This document shows, one piece after another, positions 1 to 5,342 of a DNA stretch of 7,492 bases. A program made the position numbers and the translations under genes. The stretch is from Acidiparvus fluvialis (GTDB taxonomy: Bacteria > Acidobacteriota > Holophagae > Holophagales > Holophagaceae), in contig JBFSVS010000032.1 in the NCBI GenBank assembly GCA_041263285.1, forward strand, positions 1 through 7,492, read 5' to 3'. The notes below the pieces were generated by a model. The model saw nothing but the letters and a program-made list of their open reading frames with translations, was not told the DNA's origin and ran no database searches. Within the stretch, counting starts at the first letter, position 1. Every line of letters starts with the position of its first letter.

Positions 1-1
1 C

Positions 2-190
2 CCCGTGGGCCATGTTGTACGTTTAGAGTCGACACCTATGGGTTATGACATGGTCGTAGTTCAACCGGAGCACTCAAAAACTACTCTTCTTATTCCCTAC
101 ATTAAGAAGTGGTGGAAAGTAGATCTCTCGCAGCGATTGCTAGAAGTTGATCCTCCCGAGGGCTTAGTCGACCAGAACCTAGACGAATAG
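2..190 (+). CDS. rimM: RimM, ribosome maturation factor (3' part only)
   Basis: Only the last 62 codons are present; the reading frame is open to the left edge, so the true start lies outside the window. RimM binds ribosomal protein S19 and helps mature the 3' domain of 16S rRNA in the 30S subunit. What is visible fits the RimM C-terminal PRC-barrel-like domain: an opening G-x-V strand, a Gly-x-Asp turn followed by a VVV strand, then LIPYI, a VDL strand and a closing VDPPEGL segment, matching the usual 'LIP(Y/F)...vD...i.v..pEGL' pattern. The protein ends in a short acidic tail (DQNLDE). Its stop codon is two bases from the end of the opposing sppA gene, so trmD, the usual neighbour of rimM in many bacteria, is not directly downstream. 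No obvious hairpin terminator follows. The family call rests on a short fragment but the motif order is distinctive. Confidence 0.84.
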   Translation, partial: PVGHVVRLESTPMGYDMVVVQPEHSKTTLLIPYIKKWWKVDLSQRLLEVDPPEGLVDQNLDE

Positions 191-192
191 TT

Positions 193-1974
193 CTATTTTA
201 TATTTAGGTCGTAGGGCATCCTGGCGTAGATGCCATTCGGATCATTTAGAGAATTCAGCCAACTAAACTGATTTCTGATTTGCCGACCTAATACACTCAT
301 TTTCCCATAGGCGATAGGGTCATCTTCTCTCAGGAATTTCAAAATCCGCTCAACGGTTCCTAGGGGTGGCTTGGCATACTCAATCTGATAGTCATCACCT
401 AATTTTGCAATAAGTGCCGCATGATCGATTGCTTGTGAAAGACCTCCAAGTTCGTCAACAAGGCCTAACTTGATTGCTTCCTTACCAGACCAAACGCGTC
501 CTTGGGCAATTTCATTTACAAATTCAGGTTTAAGGCGTCGACCTTCTGCAACCATTTTAATGAAGTCGTCGTAAATCTTATCAACACCTAACTGATAACG
601 AGCGAGTTCAGCCGATGTCTTAGGTCGAGAGGTAGTTTGCATTGCGGCTAACTCAGCAGTTTTTACTTCGTCCCAAGTGATGCCAACAGAGTTACCCAAG
701 CCTTTGATATTGGGGAAGAGACCAAAAACTCCGATAGAGCCGGTAATCGTATTGGGTTGGGCAAAAATACGATTTGCGTATGTCGAAATCCAATAACCGC
801 CCGAGGCGGCGACATAACCCATCGAAACAACAACGGGTTTATCTTTTTGAATTAAAACCAATTCTCTTTGGATGAGTTCTGACGCATAGGCGCTTCCGCC
901 TGGACTATTGACTCGAAGCACAACAGCTTTTACTGAAGAATCCGAGCGAAGACGACGTAATTGACGACTCAGGGATTCTCCCCCGATTTCACCGATCGAA
1001 CCATTGCCATCAACGATTGTACCCTCGGCAAATACAACGGCAATACGATTCTCACTGCTGCGAGGAGTTGCATCGTCTTCATCGGCTTTGAGATAACGTT
1101 GCAAAGAGATCTGATTGAAAGTTTTATCCGATTCTTTTTTACCGCTCAAAACCTTGAGTTCACTAAGAACATCGTTATCTTCCTTGATTTCATCAATCAT
1201 CCCTAGGGATTTGGCTTCTCCGGCAAAAAGAAATCCTTTTTCATCGGCAATTGTTTGGATTTGATCAAGCTGAATCTTTCGATCTGCACTGATGGCCAGT
1301 TTCCATTCTGACCATATATCAGTAAGGAGCTTGGTCGTTTGTTCCCGACTTGCTTCGCTCATTTTATTAGTAGTAAATGGCTCAACGGCTGACTTATATT
1401 TCCCCACGCGTGTTACCTGAATATCGATACCGTATTTTTTGAAAGCATCACCATAAAACATAGGCTCAGCTGCGAATCCATTCATTTCGATAACACCCAT
1501 GGGATCTAAGTAGAGACGGGTGGCTGCTGCTACCAACATTAAATCTGATTTTGACCAACCTGAGTTAAAGGCATAAATAGGTTTTTTAGTTTTGAAGCGA
1601 ATCAAGGCTTCTCGAATTTCCTTCAGAACTGCAGGACCGGCTCCAGTAAGATTACCTTTTATATAAAGAGCCGAAATACGATCATCCTCTTGGGCTTTGT
1701 CGAGAGCCTTAATGATATTGGTCATGGATATAGATTTTGGACTTTCTTGACCTGAAAATTGCGAGGCTAGGTCCGAGAAGGGATCATCGTCTGGGGATTG
1801 TTCAGTGATATTAATATCCATATTGAAAACTAAAACTGTCTTATCTTTAATTTTGATATCGGTGTCTGACGATTCTGCTACAGCACCGATAGCAAAAACA
1901 CTACAAACGGTCATCACGCCGAGCGTTAAGATTGCCAAAATACTAGCAAAAAAGAATTTGATAAAATCTTTCAT
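193..1974 (-). CDS. sppA: Signal peptide peptidase SppA, long (67K) type, peptidase family S49
   Basis: Membrane-bound serine protease that degrades cleaved signal peptides and other peptides in or near the membrane. The 593-residue protein has an N-terminal Lys/Asp-bearing stretch followed by a hydrophobic segment at about residues 5-33 (membrane anchor or uncleaved signal), then two tandem S49 (ClpP-fold) repeats at roughly 95-260 and 310-500. The Ser/Lys dyad of the E. coli enzyme is conserved: Lys194 in VGKYKSAVEPF (E. coli Lys209 context) and Ser391 in AASGGYWIS (E. coli Ser409 context). NSPGGS at 356-361 and the TGSIGVFG strand at 411-418 are also typical. The length matches the about 600-residue long form rather than the about 300-residue short form. 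The ATG start is followed directly by the anchor; the upstream GGGGT is only a modest ribosome site. It is transcribed alone, divergently from the bacilliredoxin gene and convergent with rimM. Confidence 0.96.
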   Translation of the reverse strand: MKDFIKFFFASILAILTLGVMTVCSVFAIGAVAESSDTDIKIKDKTVLVFNMDINITEQSPDDDPFSDLASQFSGQESPKSISMTNIIKALDKAQEDDRISALYIKGNLTGAGPAVLKEIREALIRFKTKKPIYAFNSGWSKSDLMLVAAATRLYLDPMGVIEMNGFAAEPMFYGDAFKKYGIDIQVTRVGKYKSAVEPFTTNKMSEASREQTTKLLTDIWSEWKLAISADRKIQLDQIQTIADEKGFLFAGEAKSLGMIDEIKEDNDVLSELKVLSGKKESDKTFNQISLQRYLKADEDDATPRSSENRIAVVFAEGTIVDGNGSIGEIGGESLSRQLRRLRSDSSVKAVVLRVNSPGGSAYASELIQRELVLIQKDKPVVVSMGYVAASGGYWISTYANRIFAQPNTITGSIGVFGLFPNIKGLGNSVGITWDEVKTAELAAMQTTSRPKTSAELARYQLGVDKIYDDFIKMVAEGRRLKPEFVNEIAQGRVWSGKEAIKLGLVDELGGLSQAIDHAALIAKLGDDYQIEYAKPPLGTVERILKFLREDDPIAYGKMSVLGRQIRNQFSWLNSLNDPNGIYARMPYDLNIK

Positions 1975-1997
1975 TTCTTACCCCATCTCAAAATACC

Positions 1998-2003
1998 ATT
2001 ATA
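1998..2003 (-). promoter_or_regulatory. Candidate -10 element for sppA
   Basis: Read on the - strand this is a perfect TATAAT, 24 bases upstream of the sppA ATG, a normal distance for a short leader. No good -35 is seen at 16-18 bases further upstream (TGGGAT at 17), so this is a sigma-70-type -10 match with a poor -35. It is the only strong -10 match I noticed between the two divergent genes on this strand. Confidence 0.4.
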
Positions 2004-2079
2004 AATGAATTGCAAGTATCATCCCAAAAATCAAGTGCTTGGCCAACGGTTGATTGGTGAGATCAATCGTCAAGTACAA

Positions 2080-2111
2080 GTGGATGATTCGTATCCACAC
2101 TAGGATAGAAT
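2080..2111 (+). promoter_or_regulatory. Candidate promoter and palindrome upstream of the bacilliredoxin gene
   Basis: TAGAAT at 2106-2111 is a 5/6 match to the sigma-70 -10 consensus, 23 bases before the bacilliredoxin ATG. The position expected for a -35 (about 2083-2088) has no good consensus match. It lies inside an inverted repeat instead: GTGGAT at 2080-2085 and ATCCAC at 2093-2098, separated by 7 bases. A 6-bp palindrome over the -35 position of a poor-35 promoter would suit a regulator binding site, but this is inference from a short repeat. Confidence 0.35.
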
Positions 2112-2134
2112 AGAGATTACTAAAGGAGCTAGGC

Positions 2135-2557
2135 ATGTCGAATTACCCCGAACATATGGTAGCCCCTATGAGACAAGAACTTGTGCAGGCTGGGTTTAAA
2201 GAACTCAGAGATCCGCAGCAGGTCGAGGAGGCATTGAGTCAAGATGGCTTAACGCTTTTAGTTGTCAATAGTGTCTGCGGATGCGCTGCAGCAGGTGCTC
2301 GCCCAGGCGTACTCCATGCGCTGAGGGATGGGCTCAAGTTTGACCATTTAACAACGGTCTTTGCCGGGATGGAAAAAGAGGCAACATCCAAAGCTCGTGA
2401 ATATTTCGAAGGCGTATCTCCGACGTCTCCTCAAGCAGCTATTCTCCAAAATGGTCAATTGAAATTCCTCATGCAGCGTCCTGATTTTCTGGGTAAAAGT
2501 CCGGAAGAAATTGCTGCGACACTTAAAAAAGCTTATCAAGAACTTGAAGGCATCTAA
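2135..2557 (+). CDS. Bacilliredoxin, BrxA/BrxB (YphP/YqiW, DUF1094) family
   Basis: Thioredoxin-fold protein of 140 residues, close to the 144-145 of the Bacillus subtilis members. In that family it removes bacillithiol from S-bacillithiolated cytosolic proteins after oxidative stress. The diagnostic Cys-Gly-Cys site is at residues 48-50 within VNSVCGCAAAGARPG, the most conserved stretch of the family; the first Cys is expected to be the attacking residue. The conserved TVFAGMEKEAT segment (about 73-84) and the SPTSPQAAIL turn before the cis-Pro-like region (about 95-104) are also present. The ATG is preceded by AAGGAG (2123-2128) with a 6-base spacer, a strong ribosome site that fixes the start. 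It stands alone on the + strand, divergent from sppA and 3 bases from the end of the opposing E1 gene, so no separate terminator fits between them. Whether it is the A or B paralogue cannot be told from sequence alone. Confidence 0.93.
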   Translation: MSNYPEHMVAPMRQELVQAGFKELRDPQQVEEALSQDGLTLLVVNSVCGCAAAGARPGVLHALRDGLKFDHLTTVFAGMEKEATSKAREYFEGVSPTSPQAAILQNGQLKFLMQRPDFLGKSPEEIAATLKKAYQELEGI

Positions 2558-2560
2558 GTC

Positions 2561-4600
2561 CTAGAAAGCAAGCGTACGGCGAATTGTCTTGAGTACCTTC
2601 TCGGTATCAGGAAGCACTGCTCTCTCAAGAATTCGATTGAAACCAACCGGGGTGAATTCACTTCCCACGCGTTCAATTGGTGCATCAAGCCAAATGAACG
2701 CTTTGGATGCAATTAAAGCAGCAAGTTCTCCCCCGAAACCTCCAAAGACTTTATCTTCGTGGGCAATGACTACACGATGGGTCTTTTGGATCGATTGCAG
2801 AATTGTTTCCTCATCTAAAGGTGACAAACTCCGAAGATCAACCACCTCAATTGAATACCCTTCTGTTTCAAGGACCTTAGCGGCTTCAAGGGCAAAATGA
2901 ACAGGTGAACCATAAGCAAGTATGGTTAAATCATCTCCGGACCTACGAATTTTAGCTTTTCCAAAAGGAACAGCGAAGTTATCTGGGACAGGGGCATAGG
3001 CTAGTTTTGAATTGTAGAGAAATTTAGGCTCAAGGTACAGAGTTGGGCCTTTGGATCGGATAGCGGTTCTCAGCAAGCCGGCTGCGTCGTCGGCAAAGGC
3101 AGGTACAACCACTCGAATACCCGGCAAAGTGGTCAGCCAACCTTCAACATTTTGAGAATGATAAAGACCACCGCCGATGTAGCCACCACTCGCTAGGCGA
3201 ATCGTGACGTTAGGTGAGAACTGTCCATTGGTTCTCCAATATTCATGACTCATCTCGACGATCTGCTCAGCTCCCGGCCAAATATAATCAGCAAATTCAG
3301 CGCCTTCCACCACAATACGTATTTCTTGTTTGAAACGACTAAATCCATTAGCGGTCCCTACAATAAAATCTTCAGCTATGGGTGCATTGAAAACTCTTTT
3401 AATGCCAAATTCTTGTTGCATACCCTTAGATACATTAAAAATACCGCCTTTATCTTGATTGGCCATATCTTGCCCCCAAATGTAGGTATCAGGGTTAGCC
3501 CGAAACTCTTCTTTGAGTGTCTGATTAAGAGCTTGGATCATGCTGATAGGGTCCCTCGATGACAAATGATCTCCAGTGGGATATTCAGAAGAGACCCAAC
3601 TCTCTGGGCAAACGAATGTAAAGATTGATTGAGGATCGGGATTAGGAGCCTTCATTGCTCGATCGTGTGCCTCATTATGTTGATGTAGGTTGGCCACTTC
3701 GATAGATTGTAGTGCTGACTCAGAGATGCCTTGGTCTAAACAAAATTTTCTAAATTTAGGAAGCGGATCGGAGTGTTTAGCTTCAGCTAGTTCTTCTATC
3801 GATCGATAGAGTTCATGACGATCCGAGTTAGAATGCGAACCAATCCGAACACAATGTGCATAAACCATGGCAGGACCTCGACCTGATCGTACGTACTCGA
3901 TGGCTAAGTCTAGGGCTTCTTTTGAATTTACTGGGTCTAACCCGTCACATTTTTTAATAAAAAGATTAAGAAGACCTGAAAAATTATCTGAGAGATCAAT
4001 ATTCGCAGACTGATCTTTTTTAGGGACAGAAATACCATAGCCATTGTCTTGCACAACAAAGATTACTGGGAGTTTTTCTCGATCTGCCCCAATGATTGCT
4101 TCATAACAATAACCTTCTGAGAGACTTGATTCACCCTGACTGCAGAAAACGAGGGCATCTGAGTCGTAATTTTTAACTGCACGAGCTAGTCCTGTTGCAT
4201 GCTGAGCATGATTGCCCGTCAGGCTTGAGACATTTTGAATTCCAATAGAGGGTTTAGCGAAATGATTGCTCATATGGCGTCCCCCACTAGCCGAATCGGT
4301 TGCTTTAGAGATTCCATTCAGAATGATTTCTTCAGGTGTTAGTCCAGCGGCAAGGCAAGTGGTCAGATCTCGATAGTAAGGAAAAAGCAAGTCTTGGCCA
4401 GGACGAAAGGAAAGCCCCAGAGCCAACTGGATACCATCGTGGCCAGCGCAAGGGGCATGATACGACCAGCCGATGGCCTGTTTGAGATAATTGGGAGCTT
4501 TGTCATCGAGGACGCGACCCATATGCATGAGCTCATACCAACGAATTAATTCGTCTTGGGACAAGACCTTAGGATTTTTTTGAGATTTTCCTTTTGGCAA
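2561..4600 (-). CDS. 2-oxoacid dehydrogenase E1 component, fused alpha and beta subunits
   Basis: Thiamine-diphosphate enzyme that decarboxylates a 2-oxoacid and passes the acyl group to lipoylated E2 in the cytoplasm. Residues about 13-330 are the E1-alpha part: GRHMSNHF (107-114), a thiamine/Mg motif GES (156-158)...SEG...DNGYGIS (185-191), and RIGSHSNSDRHELYR (252-266), matching the RxGHHSTSDD phosphorylation-loop region of branched-chain enzymes. Residues about 345-679 are the E1-beta part: Glu410 in NAPIAEDFIVG is the likely thiamine-activating glutamate, then GGYIGGGLYHSQNVEGW (472-488), LYLEPKFLY (521-529) and VVIAHEDKVFGGFGGE (610-625). The 679-residue length equals the two subunits joined in frame. 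The loop resembles branched-chain 2-oxoacid dehydrogenase more than pyruvate dehydrogenase, but substrate cannot be fixed. The start is TTG, preceded by GGAG with a 5-base spacer; the next ATG codons fall inside conserved sequence. No E2 or E3 gene is adjacent; nfu lies 87 bases upstream. Confidence 0.94.
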   Translation of the reverse strand: MPKGKSQKNPKVLSQDELIRWYELMHMGRVLDDKAPNYLKQAIGWSYHAPCAGHDGIQLALGLSFRPGQDLLFPYYRDLTTCLAAGLTPEEIILNGISKATDSASGGRHMSNHFAKPSIGIQNVSSLTGNHAQHATGLARAVKNYDSDALVFCSQGESSLSEGYCYEAIIGADREKLPVIFVVQDNGYGISVPKKDQSANIDLSDNFSGLLNLFIKKCDGLDPVNSKEALDLAIEYVRSGRGPAMVYAHCVRIGSHSNSDRHELYRSIEELAEAKHSDPLPKFRKFCLDQGISESALQSIEVANLHQHNEAHDRAMKAPNPDPQSIFTFVCPESWVSSEYPTGDHLSSRDPISMIQALNQTLKEEFRANPDTYIWGQDMANQDKGGIFNVSKGMQQEFGIKRVFNAPIAEDFIVGTANGFSRFKQEIRIVVEGAEFADYIWPGAEQIVEMSHEYWRTNGQFSPNVTIRLASGGYIGGGLYHSQNVEGWLTTLPGIRVVVPAFADDAAGLLRTAIRSKGPTLYLEPKFLYNSKLAYAPVPDNFAVPFGKAKIRRSGDDLTILAYGSPVHFALEAAKVLETEGYSIEVVDLRSLSPLDEETILQSIQKTHRVVIAHEDKVFGGFGGELAALIASKAFIWLDAPIERVGSEFTPVGFNRILERAVLPDTEKVLKTIRRTLAF

Positions 4601-4605
4601 GGGAT

Positions 4606-4609
4606 CTCC
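4606..4609 (-). promoter_or_regulatory. Ribosome binding site that supports the TTG start of the E1 gene
   Basis: On the - strand this reads GGAG, five bases before the TTG at 4598-4600. The frame upstream has no ATG or GTG before a stop at about 4649-4651, and the first internal ATG would remove conserved E1-alpha sequence. An ATG at 4609-4611 overlaps the site but is out of frame. Confidence 0.7.
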
Positions 4610-4615
4610 ATAAAA

Positions 4616-4645
4616 AATAGAATTTAGCTGGAACGAAATTCTATT
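4616..4645 (-). terminator. Perfect 10-bp inverted repeat between nfu and E1: weak terminator or operator
   Basis: AATAGAATTT (4616-4625) and AAATTCTATT (4636-4645) are perfect reverse complements around a 10-base loop. On the - strand the hairpin is followed at once by a run of T (4612-4617, partly in the stem), the layout of an intrinsic terminator for nfu. The stem is very AT-rich, so it would be weak and could allow read-through into E1. The repeat also contains TAGAAT on the - strand (4638-4643), 37 bases before the E1 start, so it may instead be an operator over an E1 promoter. Sequence alone does not decide. Confidence 0.45.
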
Positions 4646-4687
4646 ATCTCACCGAAGGGAACTCTGAATAAACCCTTGATGTATTTA

Positions 4688-5233
4688 CTAGTAGGAAATG
4701 ACTCGAAGAGACGGGTCGATTTCAGACTGAAGGAGGCCTTCAATATAGCGAAGGGTGCCTGACGTCGATGAAGGACATGATCCACATGCCCCGTGATAAC
4801 TAATTTGCAGAGTCTGGCCATCAAAGGAGATGACCTCTAGGCCGCCGCCATCTCCTGCTAAACCCGGCCGAATCTTTTCATCCAACAATCGATGAATAAG
4901 TTTAAGTTTTTCGTCAGTCGATGCATCCGTCACTGAATCTTTAGCATTACCTACCTGTTCGGGTTCGAGTTTAAGACCTTCAAGAATTTCGCAGATGGAA
5001 TCGATCAGACCGCTCCACTCAGCCCTAGCATCTTTGTTGACTGTCACGAATCGATCCATATAAAAAACACTCGTCACACTTCCTAGGGCAAAGACGGCAC
5101 TCGCTAGGGGATCCCCGACTGAAGATGCAAAATCCTTAAAGCTCCGCGTTCCTGATTTAAGGATTGCAGGTTGAACAATAAATTTAAGCGCATCGGGATT
5201 GGGCGTAGGCTCTATGTTGATGACTTTAAGCAA
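4688..5233 (-). CDS. nfu: Nfu-type iron-sulfur cluster scaffold (Nfu_N plus NifU C-terminal domain)
   Basis: Carrier that holds a 4Fe-4S cluster and passes it to target enzymes such as lipoyl synthase. From the start chosen here the protein has 181 residues. The Nfu N-terminal domain spans about residues 3-88, opening with VINIEPTPNPDALKF, the family signature. The NifU C-terminal domain spans about 108-178 with IRPGLAGDGGGLEV and the cluster-binding Cys150-Gly-Ser-Cys153 in HGACGSCPSS. This is the Nfu_N architecture of NFU1-like proteins, not the A-type N-terminus of E. coli NfuA. A longer reading from the TTG at 5243-5245 (185 residues) is possible, but that codon has GAGAG with no spacer, whereas TTG at 5231-5233 has GGAG six bases away and makes the protein begin MLKVINIEPTPNP, as relatives usually do. 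It lies 87 bases upstream of E1 on the same strand and is insulated from the M13 gene by a terminator. Confidence 0.93.
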   Translation of the reverse strand: MLKVINIEPTPNPDALKFIVQPAILKSGTRSFKDFASSVGDPLASAVFALGSVTSVFYMDRFVTVNKDARAEWSGLIDSICEILEGLKLEPEQVGNAKDSVTDASTDEKLKLIHRLLDEKIRPGLAGDGGGLEVISFDGQTLQISYHGACGSCPSSTSGTLRYIEGLLQSEIDPSLRVISY

Positions 5234-5239
5234 AGCAAT

Positions 5240-5243
5240 CTCC
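5240..5243 (-). promoter_or_regulatory. Ribosome binding site deciding the nfu start (TTG at 5233)
   Basis: On the - strand GGAG precedes TTG (5231-5233) by six bases, an ideal spacing. The alternative upstream TTG (5243-5245) overlaps this site and has a purine-rich GAGAG directly abutting it, which is too close. Confidence 0.6.
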
Positions 5244-5259
5244 AACTCTCAGATTAACG

Positions 5260-5265
5260 CTTATA
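5260..5265 (-). promoter_or_regulatory. Weak candidate -10 for nfu
   Basis: TATAAG on the - strand (5/6 to TATAAT) sits 26 bases before the preferred nfu start, downstream of the M13 terminator. The region at -35 (TTATCT at 17 bases) is a poor match. A promoter is needed somewhere in 5234-5296 if the terminator is efficient; this is the best -10 candidate I see there. Confidence 0.25.
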
Positions 5266-5296
5266 TTCATTTTTTTAAGGCTAGATAATTTGTGAC

Positions 5297-5327
5297 AAAA
5301 AAAGAGGGCCCATAGGCCCTCTTTTTT
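5297..5327 (-). terminator. Strong intrinsic terminator downstream of the M13 peptidase gene
   Basis: GAGGGCC (5304-5310) pairs with GGCCCTC (5315-5321) around the loop CATA, and flanking A and T runs extend the stem and give a U tract in either direction. It starts 16 bases past the M13 stop codon and would end that transcript before nfu. It is symmetric enough to work on both strands, but no + strand gene ends here. Confidence 0.9.
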
Positions 5328-5342
5328 CGATTCAAGGCTCTT

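Noticed and set aside
183..196. AATAG/CTATT mini-repeat at the rimM-sppA junction as a terminator
   Set aside because: Only a 5-bp AT-rich stem with a 2-base loop, too small to form a stable RNA hairpin.
961..1206. Open frame on the + strand inside sppA
   Set aside because: Antisense to well-conserved SppA sequence, no family resemblance and no ribosome site; a shadow of the real gene.
1805..2008. Open frame on the + strand over the sppA N-terminus and promoter
   Set aside because: It mirrors the hydrophobic anchor codons of sppA and runs against its promoter; no recognisable protein.
2589..2900. Open frame on the + strand inside the E1-beta coding region
   Set aside because: Antisense to conserved E1-beta motifs; composition is typical of a shadow frame.
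2561..4600. Possibility that the E1 alpha/beta fusion is a sequencing or assembly artefact
   Set aside because: A natural in-frame linker of ordinary composition (about residues 268-345) joins the two halves, and fused E1 proteins of this length are known in several phyla.
4624..4824. Open frame on the - strand overlapping the 3' part of nfu
   Set aside because: It is the alternative frame over the NifU CxxC domain and runs through the intergenic hairpin; nfu is clearly the real frame.
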